Part shown: piece by piece, positions 1 through 7,557 of the stretch
Position numbering within the stretch: position 1 is the stretch's first letter
How the letters are laid out: each line of letters opens with the position of its first letter
From: Lawsonibacter hominis
Lineage (GTDB): Bacteria; Bacillota; Clostridia; Oscillospirales; Oscillospiraceae
Reading direction: 5' to 3'
Length of the DNA stretch: 64,000 bases
Assembly (NCBI RefSeq): GCF_014287895.1
Contig: NZ_JACOPP010000014.1
Span: 1-64,000 of the forward strand
Notes under the pieces: model-generated
What the model saw: only the letters and a program-made list of their open reading frames with translations
Databases searched by the model: none
What the model was told of the DNA's origin: nothing
Program-made: the position numbers and the translations under genes

Positions 1-297
1 CGGACATGGTTTACAGACTCCTTTCAGAATGGTGTGTCGCAACTTCATTCTACCAGAGTTCTGCAAACCATGTCTCTTTTTATCCTCTTTTATATTTGCG
101 CAACTTATTTTACCTTATCAATCTGGTAGAAGAGTATTCCTCCGAGGAATAGTAATTATATGGCGGAAAACTGAAATATGGGCGCCGAGGAAACCAATAC
201 TCGACGCCCATATTTTTGCGTTACAGGAAAAATTTTAAAAGTTAGAGCAAGAAATCGATGATATTTCCATGGAATACTTAAAAGGAAATTGGTAGGC
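1..297. other. AT-rich gene-free left edge with one hairpin
   Basis: No credible gene is visible. Base composition is much more AT-rich than the rest of the window. The only clear structure is the terminator-like hairpin at 175-217. The stretch may be the tail of a transferred segment that starts left of the window. Confidence 0.5.
175..217 (+). terminator. Intrinsic terminator, + strand
   Basis: The arms ATATGGGCGCCGAG and CTCGACGCCCATAT pair with one mismatch around a 10-base loop, and a T run follows at 212-216. The gene it serves must lie mostly left of the window or be unrecognised. Confidence 0.6.
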
Positions 298-1437
298 TTA
301 AACAATTGTTGGAGGAACCCTAAATCCCATTTCACCAATGCCAAGTACACGATTAAAATAGAATAATGAGAGTACGCTTTGGGGTAGATCCTTAATGCGA
401 TTGTACTGCGTTAAATCCCACCCATTAATTTTTGCACGCTCGGCATATCGCTCACAGGCTCCAATAACACTGTTTGCCGCATGCTTTTTACTAATTCCTT
501 TCTCAAGATACAGTTTCGATGCATCAGCCACCGCACGCCAAATAATTCCATAAATTTGTGATACAGAAAAGTCATTTAGAATGATATCAAATGTTTTATA
601 AGTCTTCTCACCTGGGGTAAATTCAAAGTTTACTTTGTCTAATTGATACTGTAAATACTCTATACATTCAGCAACTGCAATCTCCTTCCACAGTATAACT
701 GCTTCGTCTGCATTCTCCGGGCAATAGTAACTAGGGTCTAATATTTCGGTAAATAGATCCTGCTTATTTGCTGGGAAAATTAGATTTAAGAAATAGGTGA
801 CTCTATAGGTATAGAAGGTATTTGGAAAATCTTCACTATCGATATCAAACGCATCCAACGGAGATTGCGGACTCACCGCTATGACTTGGTTGTGAATTAA
901 GCTTGAGTATAGCTTCTTGCGTAAAATGTCCGTAGGCGTCAAAATTACTTCCGAATTAGAAAATGGTGCAATTTCATAAAGGTTTTCTTTGAGTAAAGCT
1001 CTACAAATAGCGCCTAAAAACACTTTGTTTTCAAAAGAAAGAGATGCGAAATCGACTGGTGTCCGTGGCTTGGAATATACTTCTTCAATCTGCTGCAGCC
1101 GCTCCATTTGAAGATTTCTTTCTTCTTCCTGGCAATTTTCGCAATTACAATGAGTTTGAAACGGCTTGTGCCCACAGACTGGACAGTATAAGTCTCGCTC
1201 ATATTTTGGGAGATTCTTCATGGTTTTTGATGGACGATTAATTACTAAAGGCTCGTCGCAATACTCACAAATGTAATTAGGGAAAACTTCCGGTGGAAAT
1301 AACTTGTATAGGTTTGAACTACGTACAGAGATGCCATATTCTTTTGTTAATTTGGAAACAGACTCACCAGCATAATATCGTTGCATTAAAGTCTCAATTT
1401 CCTCGGAGGTCAAATGGTCCAAGTTTTTTTCCATCAA
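298..1437 (-). CDS. Unknown protein with zinc-ribbon-like Cys clusters and a possible N-terminal HTH
   Basis: 379 aa, not recognised. The N-terminus (about residues 8-35) resembles a resolvase-type helix-turn-helix (TSEEIETLMQRYYAGES then SVSKLTKEYGIS). Residues about 56-100 hold a CEYC pair, a CPVC pair and a dense CNCENC cluster, so one or two zinc sites are likely. The rest is predicted helical with no family I can name. It is strongly AT-rich, unlike the GC-rich neighbours. It lies just beyond the 3' end of the tRNA-Leu gene, a usual place for integrated DNA. A promoter (TTGTCA, 17 bp, TAAGAT) precedes it. A regulator or DNA-binding accessory protein of a transferred element is possible but is inference. 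Confidence 0.75.
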   Translation of the reverse strand: MMEKNLDHLTSEEIETLMQRYYAGESVSKLTKEYGISVRSSNLYKLFPPEVFPNYICEYCDEPLVINRPSKTMKNLPKYERDLYCPVCGHKPFQTHCNCENCQEEERNLQMERLQQIEEVYSKPRTPVDFASLSFENKVFLGAICRALLKENLYEIAPFSNSEVILTPTDILRKKLYSSLIHNQVIAVSPQSPLDAFDIDSEDFPNTFYTYRVTYFLNLIFPANKQDLFTEILDPSYYCPENADEAVILWKEIAVAECIEYLQYQLDKVNFEFTPGEKTYKTFDIILNDFSVSQIYGIIWRAVADASKLYLEKGISKKHAANSVIGACERYAERAKINGWDLTQYNRIKDLPQSVLSLFYFNRVLGIGEMGFRVPPTIV

Positions 1438-1463
1438 ATAACACCTTCTCTCTGATCATAGTT

Positions 1464-1492
1464 ATCTTACACTATGCCCTATAATTTGACAA
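1464..1492 (-). promoter_or_regulatory. Sigma-A-type promoter for the 379-aa zinc-ribbon gene
   Basis: On the minus strand TTGTCA (1492-1487) and TAAGAT (1469-1464) are spaced by 17 bases, about 25 bases upstream of the start codon. Confidence 0.55.
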
Positions 1493-1502
1493 TGAGATTA
1501 TA

Positions 1503-1532
1503 GAAAAGCGCTGCTGGGATGCCAGCAGCGCT
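1503..1532 (-). terminator. Intrinsic terminator behind tRNA-Leu
   Basis: The arms GCGCTGCTGG and GCCAGCAGCGC form a strong stem and the minus strand then reads TTTTCTA. It directly follows the tRNA 3' end. Confidence 0.75.
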
Positions 1533-1617
1533 TGGTACGGGTAGTGGGACTCGAACCCACAAGCCTTGCGGCACTGGAACCTAAATCCAGCATGTTTACC
1601 AATTTCATCATACCCGC
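1533..1617 (-). tRNA. tRNA-Leu (anticodon UAG)
   Basis: On the minus strand this is an 85-nt class II tRNA with a 7-bp acceptor stem (GCGGGTA pairs with TACCCGT, ending in a G-U pair), encoded CCA, D arm, anticodon stem CTGGA/TCCAG around loop TTTAGGT (anticodon TAG), a variable arm (GCCGCAAGGC) and a canonical T loop (GTTCGAGTC). It is the only intact member of a cluster of three tRNA-Leu-like sequences. Confidence 0.95.
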
Positions 1618-1729
1618 ATATTCAGTTTTGCCCTCTACTTTTACTCGGGGAGGGGATGCCCGAGGCGGAGCGTTGCGCTTGATCCGCGTCTATAAAAACA
1701 GGCCACGCCCGCTTTTGCTTGGTTGATTG

Positions 1730-1793
1730 GAAATTCTTACACTGAGGTGACAGCACCTAAATCTCGCATGTCTACCAATTCCATCACAGGCGC
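1730..1793 (-). pseudogene. Decayed tRNA-Leu copy 1
   Basis: Read on the minus strand the 5' half is a normal tRNA-Leu (GCGCCTG acceptor strand, GGAATTGGTAGAC D arm, GATTTAGGT anticodon region with TAG). The 3' anticodon-stem strand is missing, and neither a T arm nor an acceptor 3' strand can be found. It shares the string GATTTAGGTGCTGTC with copy 2, so both seem to carry the same lesion. Confidence 0.6.
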
Positions 1794-1823
1794 ATATTCC
1801 ATTGTTTCGGATGAGCAGGTATT

Positions 1824-1899
1824 GCGCAGGTGATGAAATCTTTCACTAAGGGGACAGCACCTAAATCCCGCGCGTCTGCCAATTCCGCCATACCTGCGC
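1824..1899 (-). pseudogene. Decayed tRNA-Leu copy 2
   Basis: The minus strand has a perfect acceptor stem (GCGCAGG ... CCTGCGC), a D arm (GGCGGAATTGGCAGACG) and a TAG anticodon region, but the 3' half of the anticodon stem is missing and the T arm (around AAAGATTTCATCA) lacks the canonical loop. No CCA follows. Either a pseudogene or a tRNA-like RNA that keeps only its acceptor stem. Confidence 0.6.
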
Positions 1900-2005
1900 A
1901 GATTAATATTCAGTTTATCATCCCGACGGGAAAAAGTCAATTGCGCTCCGGCGAGGAAACGGCTATAATGAGAGGCGATCAGACGACGAAAAAGGAGGAG
2001 CCGCC

Positions 2006-2851
2006 ATGAAACGAGCCCCACGGGTGGCCGCCGTTCAGGATATTTCAGGATTTGGCCGCTGTTCCATGACCGTGGCGCTGCCGGTGCTTTCGGCCATGGG
2101 GGCCCAGTGCTGCCCGCTGCCCACCGCCTATCTCTCCGCGCACACAGCGTTTCCTGAGCTGGGGAAAGCGGCGTTTTTGGACCTGACGCGGGAACTGGAG
2201 CAGACGCAGGAGCACTGGGCCGCGCTGGGCGTAGCGCTGGACGCCGTCTACAGCGGCTTTATCGGTTCGGCGGGACAAATCGCCGCCATCCGCCGGTTTT
2301 ATGAGCGCTTTCGGGGCGCGGATACCGTGGTGCTGTGCGACCCGGTGATGGGAGACGGCGGAAGACCTTACCGCACTTACACCCCCGATATGTGCCGCGC
2401 GATGGGGGAACTGGCCGCCCTGGCCGATGTGATTACCCCAAACCTGACCGAGGCCGCCCTGCTGCTGGGGGAGGAGTATGCCGACGCACCAGGGAGCGAG
2501 ACGGCGGCGCGGGCCTGGCTGGAACGGCTGAGCCGGGACGGAAGGCGGTCGGTGGTGCTCACCGGATTGAGCTTTACCGGGGGAGAGATCGGCGCGGGAT
2601 ACTTCGACGCCGCGGATGGCCGGACCGGGTTTGCCATGGCCCGGCAGGAGCCGGCCCACTTCCCGGGGACGGGCGATCTGTTTGCCAGCGTGGTGCTGGG
2701 CAGCCTGCTCCGGGGAGAAGCGCTGTGCTCCGGCGTCCGGAAGGCGGTGGAATTCGTCCAGCGCTGTGCCCGGCACACCCTGGCGCTGGGGACCCCGGTG
2801 CTGGAGGGGGTACAATTCGAACCGCTGCTGCGGGAGCTGATGGAAGCGTAG
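2006..2851 (+). CDS. pdxK: Pyridoxamine/pyridoxal kinase (PfkB/ThiD-like ribokinase fold)
   Basis: 281 aa. Phosphorylates the B6 vitamers pyridoxamine/pyridoxal with ATP to supply PLP in the cytosol. The N-terminus VAAVQDISGFGRCSMTVALP is the substrate-side motif of Firmicute pyridoxamine kinases. CDPVMGDGG (about 112-120) and DVITPNLTEA (about 137-146) are typical of the PdxK/ThiD fold, and the anion-hole segment PGTGDLFAS (about 221-229) carries the catalytic Asp. The start is set by AAAGGAGGAG eight bases upstream. PLP is needed by the aminomutases KamA and KamDE, NifS and CysK elsewhere in the window, though no operon link is visible. It is a single-gene unit ended by a strong hairpin. 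Confidence 0.88.
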   Translation: MKRAPRVAAVQDISGFGRCSMTVALPVLSAMGAQCCPLPTAYLSAHTAFPELGKAAFLDLTRELEQTQEHWAALGVALDAVYSGFIGSAGQIAAIRRFYERFRGADTVVLCDPVMGDGGRPYRTYTPDMCRAMGELAALADVITPNLTEAALLLGEEYADAPGSETAARAWLERLSRDGRRSVVLTGLSFTGGEIGAGYFDAADGRTGFAMARQEPAHFPGTGDLFASVVLGSLLRGEALCSGVRKAVEFVQRCARHTLALGTPVLEGVQFEPLLRELMEA

Positions 2852-2927
2852 GACCGGGAGGCTTTCTGAACAAGTCATGCGGGCCGGAAGCGCCTGATGT
2901 ACTGGAGCGGCGGGCCGGAAAAGCAGG

Positions 2928-2966
2928 AGGAGGGCCGCGGCGTCTGCCGCGGCCCTCCTCTTTATA
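2928..2966. terminator. Bidirectional intrinsic terminator between pdxK and the flippase gene
   Basis: Perfect 13-bp stem (AGGAGGGCCGCGG / CCGCGGCCCTCCT) with a 6-base loop. T-rich sequence follows on the + strand (TCTTTAT) and on the minus strand (TGCTTTTCC), fitting the convergent gene ends. Confidence 0.8.
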
Positions 2967-3024
2967 TACGGTGCTCCGGCGGACGCCTGCAAAGGGGAGC
3001 GGCCGCCGTAAACTATGCCTCTGC

Positions 3025-4563
3025 CTACCCGTGCAGCCGGAAGAGCCGGCGCAGGTGCACGCCCTGGGCCTGGAGAGCGGCCAGGTAGAGCACTGCTCCG
3101 AAGGCGATACAGGCCGCCACGGCCCAGCGGCCGTCCAGGCCCGCGTCCAGCAGGACGTGAAAGAGCAGATTGACGACCAGGGCCATCAATACGGCGGAGA
3201 GGGCGGGCGCGGTGCACCACTGGAAGATCTGCAGCCTTAGGCCCGTTGCCTTTCGCACCTGAAGCCAGTTGAGAAGCATACCCAGTACCGCGCTGGCCAC
3301 GAACCCGGCCACGTATCCCCGCAGGCCAACGCCCGGCAGGCCCATCAGAAAGAAGGTACAGCCCAACTGCACCACGCCGCACAGGATCGAGTTGCGGGCG
3401 GCGGCGCTCTGCCGGCCCACGCCGTTGAGCGCTCCGGAGAGCACCGACTGATAGCAGGAACACAGCACCCCTACGGACAGCGGAAGGATGTACTCACCCA
3501 CCGTGGGCTCCCGGAAGAGGTAGACCCCGATCATGGGTCCCAGCACCACCAAAATGGCCATGCAGGGCAGGATGAGCACTGAGGTGGCCAGCATCGAGCG
3601 GTCCACCCGCCGCTGGACCTGCCCCGAGCGGCCCAGGGCGGTACTTTCGGCCAGCTTGGGCACCAGCACCAGGCCAAGCGCCCCGATGAAGGCGGTGGGC
3701 AGATAGAGCATGGGGATCGTCATGCCGCAGAGCACGCCGAAGGCGCTCATGGCTTCGGAGACCTGGGCGCCCGCGGCAACCAGACGCTGGGGAATGAGCA
3801 CCGCGTTGGCCGAGCCCATCAGATTGCCCAGCAGAGCGGTCATGCCGATTGGCAGGGCGATGGCGGCAATGCGCCGGTCCAGCGCCCGTGGGCGCAGGGG
3901 CGTGCCGGGAAGCCCGCCTGCCCGGTTCAGCTGCCGCCGGGCCAGCAGGAAGAGCACGGCTGCGGAAAAAACCTCGCAGCAGATCATGCCCAGCACGATC
4001 AGACCCACCGTGCGTTCCGGGTTCTGGGGCAGAAAGACCACCAGCAGGCCCAGCACCGCCCCGGTGCGGATCAGCTGCTCGCACAGCTCCACAGCGGCGG
4101 GGGGGCGGATGTTGCCGGTGCCGTAGAAAAAGTGCTTGTGCAGATTTTCCACTCCGGTAAGCAGGATGCAGGGCAGCAGCAGGAGCAGGCCCAGCTGCGT
4201 GCGGGCGTCTCCCAGCAGATAGACGGAGATGGGGTCATAGAGCAAAGCGGTTACCGCCGCCACCAGAGAGAACAGGATCAAAAAAGCCGCCAGGCACCGG
4301 CGCAGCACCTGGGCGATGGCCAGGCGGTTGCCGAGGGCATGGTACTCCGAGGACAGGTTGGACATCGCTACCGTCAAACCGACGGCAGTGATGGACATGA
4401 CCACGGAATAGACCGGCATGATGAGCTGATAAAGCCCCATGATCTCCGCCCCAATCAGCCGGGAGAGCAGGATACGGTAAAGAAACCCCAGCAGTTGGGA
4501 AGCAAGGCTGGTGCCGGTCAGCACCAGGGTAGCGTAGAGCATGGATGTGCGGTCGAGTTTCAA
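3025..4563 (-). CDS. Polysaccharide/lipid flippase of the SpoVB/MurJ-like (MOP) family
   Basis: 512 aa polytopic membrane protein with roughly 12-14 hydrophobic helices. The opening (LYATLVLTGTSLASQLLGFL followed by RILLSRLIGAEIMGLYQL) is typical of stage V sporulation protein B and related MOP-superfamily flippases that move lipid-linked cell-wall precursors across the membrane. Full length for the family (about 510-540 aa). The reading frame opens with TTG at 4563 behind a G-rich AAAGGGGGGCG; an internal ATG eight codons in is the alternative. Convergent with pdxK and divergent from the DUF554 gene. Whether it acts in the spore cortex or elsewhere cannot be told from sequence. Confidence 0.85.
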   Translation of the reverse strand: MKLDRTSMLYATLVLTGTSLASQLLGFLYRILLSRLIGAEIMGLYQLIMPVYSVVMSITAVGLTVAMSNLSSEYHALGNRLAIAQVLRRCLAAFLILFSLVAAVTALLYDPISVYLLGDARTQLGLLLLLPCILLTGVENLHKHFFYGTGNIRPPAAVELCEQLIRTGAVLGLLVVFLPQNPERTVGLIVLGMICCEVFSAAVLFLLARRQLNRAGGLPGTPLRPRALDRRIAAIALPIGMTALLGNLMGSANAVLIPQRLVAAGAQVSEAMSAFGVLCGMTIPMLYLPTAFIGALGLVLVPKLAESTALGRSGQVQRRVDRSMLATSVLILPCMAILVVLGPMIGVYLFREPTVGEYILPLSVGVLCSCYQSVLSGALNGVGRQSAAARNSILCGVVQLGCTFFLMGLPGVGLRGYVAGFVASAVLGMLLNWLQVRKATGLRLQIFQWCTAPALSAVLMALVVNLLFHVLLDAGLDGRWAVAACIAFGAVLYLAALQAQGVHLRRLFRLHG

Positions 4564-4691
4564 GACGCGCCCCCCTTTACTCTACAAGCTTATTCGCAGG
4601 GGCTGTCCGGAATGCCGGTTTGACAAACAGGCAGAAAAAGCGTATCATACTGCCGTTCATACATTGCTGTGTAAAAGTGGAGGAGAGACGT

Positions 4692-5402
4692 ATGCTGGCA
4701 ACGGTTATCAATGTGATCTTGGTGCTGCTGGGCAGTGCTCTGGGGCTGATCTTTAAAAACCGGATCAGCGCCCGTTTTTCCTCTGGCCTGATGTTCGCGC
4801 TGGGCTTATGCGTCCTGGGCATCGGCATCTCCAACATGATCAGAACCAACGATACTCTCTGCGTCATTATCTGTATGGTCCTTGGCACCCTGCTCGGCGA
4901 GGGCCTGAATATTGAAAAGCGCATGGACGGCCTGGGCGGGGTGCTGCGGCGCAAGCTGATCCGGGGAGAGGGCAACAACCGCTTTGTGGAGGGCTTCGTC
5001 AACGCCTCGGTGCTCTTCTGCGTGGGCGCCATGGCCATCAATGGCTCCATGGAGGCGGGCATGAACCACAATTATGATATTATCATCTCCAAGGCGGTCA
5101 TTGACGGCGTTACATCCATTACCTTTGCCGCCGCCATGGGCGTCGGCGTGGCGTTTTCCGCCCTGCCCATCCTGGCGTATCAGGGCGGGCTGACCCTGAT
5201 TTTTTCCCTGGTGGGACAGGGGATCGCGCCGGAAATCGTCACCGAGATGAGTGCTGTGGGCGGGACGATCATCGTGGGCATCGGGATCAATATGCTGGGC
5301 TTGCCCAAGGAAAAGATCCGCGTAGGCAATATGCTCCCGGCGATCTTCCTGCCGCTGGTGTACTTACCGGCGGCCCAGTGGCTGTCCGGGCTGATAGGAT
5401 AG
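4692..5402 (+). CDS. DUF554 family membrane protein
   Basis: 236 aa, almost entirely hydrophobic, with about 6-7 membrane helices. The start MLATVINVILVLLGSALGLIF and the internal GEGLNIEKRMDGLG and NASVLFCVGAMAINGSMEAG segments are hallmarks of DUF554 (YdfK/YqgA-like) proteins, whose function is not established. The ATG at 4692 is chosen because GGAGGAGA lies eight bases upstream; the open frame extends further 5' but without a ribosome binding site and overlaps the divergent flippase gene. A U-rich hairpin at 5532-5570 probably ends the transcript. Confidence 0.85.
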   Translation: MLATVINVILVLLGSALGLIFKNRISARFSSGLMFALGLCVLGIGISNMIRTNDTLCVIICMVLGTLLGEGLNIEKRMDGLGGVLRRKLIRGEGNNRFVEGFVNASVLFCVGAMAINGSMEAGMNHNYDIIISKAVIDGVTSITFAAAMGVGVAFSALPILAYQGGLTLIFSLVGQGIAPEIVTEMSAVGGTIIVGIGINMLGLPKEKIRVGNMLPAIFLPLVYLPAAQWLSGLIG

Positions 5403-5531
5403 GGCGGATTCGCCTGCGGACCGGGAAAGCGGAGATACGCGCCCGGAGTCCGGCGCGCAAGCTGCCTGGGCAGAACGCTTTGCTGCGTTAGAATGAAAAA
5501 GCGAACGGAAGAGTTTGCCTATATTTCCGGT

Positions 5532-5570
5532 ATGCACAGGGCCCTTTTTTAGGGGCTTTGTGCATTTTTG
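5532..5570 (+). terminator. Terminator behind the DUF554 gene
   Basis: ATGCACA at 5532-5538 pairs with TGTGCAT at 5559-5565, with further pairing in the GC-rich centre, followed by TTTTTG. Confidence 0.6.
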
Positions 5571-5712
5571 CTATAATCATTGATAAAAAATTAACGGATT
5601 TCTCCGGCACGCCCCCTTGCCTGTTTGACAGAGAAGCGGTATACTATTTTAGGTATGGAATGTTAAAAAAATAACAAAGCGAACGAGCGGTTCGTCAGGA
5701 AAAAAACAATGC

Positions 5713-5741
5713 TTTTCATGCCGTTTTGCCCATGATATAAT
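5713..5741 (+). promoter_or_regulatory. Promoter of the butyryl-CoA operon
   Basis: TTTTCA (5713-5718), 17-bp spacer, perfect TATAAT (5736-5741), about 55 bases before the crt start. A second TTGACA at 5625-5630 has no good -10 partner. The remainder of the 395-base gap 5403-5797 holds only the terminator above. Confidence 0.7.
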
Positions 5742-5797
5742 AGGTCGACGGGCCGAGATATTGTGGAATCCGTACAGAAAGTAAGGAGGCAGCACAG

Positions 5798-6574
5798 ATG
5801 GGATTTGTGAAGCTGGAGAAGCAGGGTCATGTGGGCATAATGACCATTGACCGGCAGGAGGCGCTGAACGCGCTGAACAGCGCGGTACTGACCGACCTGG
5901 ACGCGGCCATCGATCAGGCGGAGCAGGACAGCGAGATCTACGTAGTGATTTTGACCGGCGCGGGGCGCTCGTTCGTGGCGGGGGCGGACATCGGTGAGAT
6001 GAAGGAGTTTTCCTCCATCGACGGAAAGAAGTTCGGCGTGCACGGGGGCAATGTGTTCCTGAAGCTGGAGAATATGAGCAAGCCCGTCATCGCGGCGGTG
6101 AACGGCTTCGCTTTGGGCGGGGGCTGCGAGCTGTCCATGGCGTGCGATATCCGCCTGGCCAGCGAGAAGGCCAAGTTCGGCCAGCCCGAGGTGGGCCTGG
6201 GCATCACGCCCGGCTTTGGCGGGACCCAGCGTCTGCCCCGTATCGTGGGCATTTCCAAGGCGATGGAACTGATTCTCACCGCCAAGGTCATCGGAGCGGC
6301 AGAGGCCAAGGCCATCGGGCTGGTGAGCGAGGTCTATCCGCCCGAGGAGCTGATGGGCAAGGCCATGGAGATGGCCGAAGCGATCTGCGCCAACGCCCAG
6401 ATCGCGGTGTGCGAGTCCAAGCGGTGTATCCGCAAGGGCATGCAGACCGATATCTATACCGGCTCTTCCTTTGAGGCCGAGGCCTTCGGCGTCACCTGCG
6501 GCACCCAGGACAAGGACGAGGGGATGGGCGCGTTTTTGGAGAAGCGGGCGGAGAAGCACTTCCAGAACAAGTAA
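5798..6574 (+). CDS. crt: Crotonase (3-hydroxybutyryl-CoA dehydratase)
   Basis: 258 aa, the normal length for short-chain enoyl-CoA hydratases. Catalyses the reversible dehydration of 3-hydroxybutyryl-CoA to crotonyl-CoA in the cytosol. The oxyanion-hole segment AGADIGEM (about 64-71) and the second one GFALGGGCEL (about 105-114) are present; the catalytic Glu pair is expected in ELSMACD (about 114) and FGQPEVGLGI (about 134). AAGGAGGCAGCACAG precedes the ATG. First gene of a crt-hbd-bcd-etfB-etfA operon; no thiolase is in the window, so acetoacetyl-CoA formation is encoded elsewhere. Confidence 0.95.
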   Translation: MGFVKLEKQGHVGIMTIDRQEALNALNSAVLTDLDAAIDQAEQDSEIYVVILTGAGRSFVAGADIGEMKEFSSIDGKKFGVHGGNVFLKLENMSKPVIAAVNGFALGGGCELSMACDIRLASEKAKFGQPEVGLGITPGFGGTQRLPRIVGISKAMELILTAKVIGAAEAKAIGLVSEVYPPEELMGKAMEMAEAICANAQIAVCESKRCIRKGMQTDIYTGSSFEAEAFGVTCGTQDKDEGMGAFLEKRAEKHFQNK

Positions 6575-6607
6575 TTTCGCACCCAAAACACAAGGAGGTT
6601 ACATAAT

Positions 6608-7456
6608 ATGAAGAAAGTCGTAGTGATCGGCGGCGGCACGATGGGCCTGGATATTGCCCAGGTCTTCGCCCGCAAGGGATTCGACGTGGTGGTCCGGGAT
6701 ATCAAGGACGAGATCATTCAGGCATCCGAGGCCCGTCTGAACAAGGGGCTGGACAAGCTGGTGGCCAAGGGCAAGCTGGACGAGGCGGGCAAGGCCGCCA
6801 TCACCGGAAAGATCAGCTTCACGACCGATCTGAACCTGGCTGCGGACGCGGACCTGGTGGTGGAAGCCGCCATCGAGAATCTGGACATCAAGAAGAGCAT
6901 CTTTGCCGAGCTGGACAAGATCTGCAAGAGCGAGACCATCCTGGCCTCCAACACCTCCTCCATCTCGATCACCGCCATCGCCGCGGCGACCAAGCGGGAG
7001 GACCGGTTCATCGGGATGCACTTCTTCAACCCCGCCACCGTGATGAAGCTGGTGGAAGTGATCCGCGGGGCCAAGACCTCTGACGCGACCTTCGCCGCCA
7101 TTCGGGAGCTGTCCGTGGAGATCGGCAAGGAGCCCGTGGAGGTCAACGAGGCCCCCGGCTTCGTGGTGAATAAGATCCTCATCCCCATGATCAACGAGGC
7201 CGCCGACCTGCTGTACACCGGCGTGGCCAGCGCAGAGGGCATCGACACGGCCATGAAGCTGGGCGCCAACCACCCCATGGGTCCGCTGGCTCTGGGCGAC
7301 TTGATCGGCCTGGATGTGTGCCAGGCCATCATGGACACGCTGTACAAGGAGACCGGCGATCCCAAGTACCGCTGCTCCCTGCTCATCCGCAAGATGGTCC
7401 GCGCCGGCCAGCTGGGCCGCAAGACCGGCAAGGGCTTCTTCGATTACTCCAAGTAA
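6608..7456 (+). CDS. hbd: 3-hydroxybutyryl-CoA dehydrogenase
   Basis: 282 aa, matching the clostridial Hbd length. Reduces acetoacetyl-CoA to 3-hydroxybutyryl-CoA with NAD(P)H. The N-terminal Rossmann motif is VVIGGGTMGLDIA (residues 4-16). The catalytic His is in IGMHFFNPATVMKLVE (about 136-151), with the supporting Glu there; the C-terminal domain begins at GFVVNKILIPMINEA. GGAGGTTACATAAT precedes the ATG, 33 bases after crt. Same operon as crt and bcd. Confidence 0.95.
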   Translation: MKKVVVIGGGTMGLDIAQVFARKGFDVVVRDIKDEIIQASEARLNKGLDKLVAKGKLDEAGKAAITGKISFTTDLNLAADADLVVEAAIENLDIKKSIFAELDKICKSETILASNTSSISITAIAAATKREDRFIGMHFFNPATVMKLVEVIRGAKTSDATFAAIRELSVEIGKEPVEVNEAPGFVVNKILIPMINEAADLLYTGVASAEGIDTAMKLGANHPMGPLALGDLIGLDVCQAIMDTLYKETGDPKYRCSLLIRKMVRAGQLGRKTGKGFFDYSK

Positions 7457-7495
7457 GACCGGGAACGACGCAGTTCCCTGACCGCACGCATTACG

Positions 7496-7525
7496 ACGGG
7501 CGGGAGTTCGCTCCCGCCCGCCCGT
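7496..7525 (+). repeat. Intercistronic hairpin with UUCG loop between hbd and bcd
   Basis: GGGCGGGAG (7498-7506), TTCG loop, CTCCCGCCC (7511-7519). There is no T run, so it should not terminate. Such hairpins often protect or separate mRNA segments in an operon. It resembles the GGAGC-ATTC-GCTCC hairpins at 28.9 and 29.1 kb. Confidence 0.55.
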
Positions 7526-7557
7526 TCTGAAATACATATCTAGGAGGAAGGCAACAA

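Noticed and set aside
1532..1726. A 64-codon frame beginning MVRVVGLEPTSL
   Set aside because: This type of peptide is a known false call from reading across tRNA genes; it overlaps the intact tRNA-Leu.
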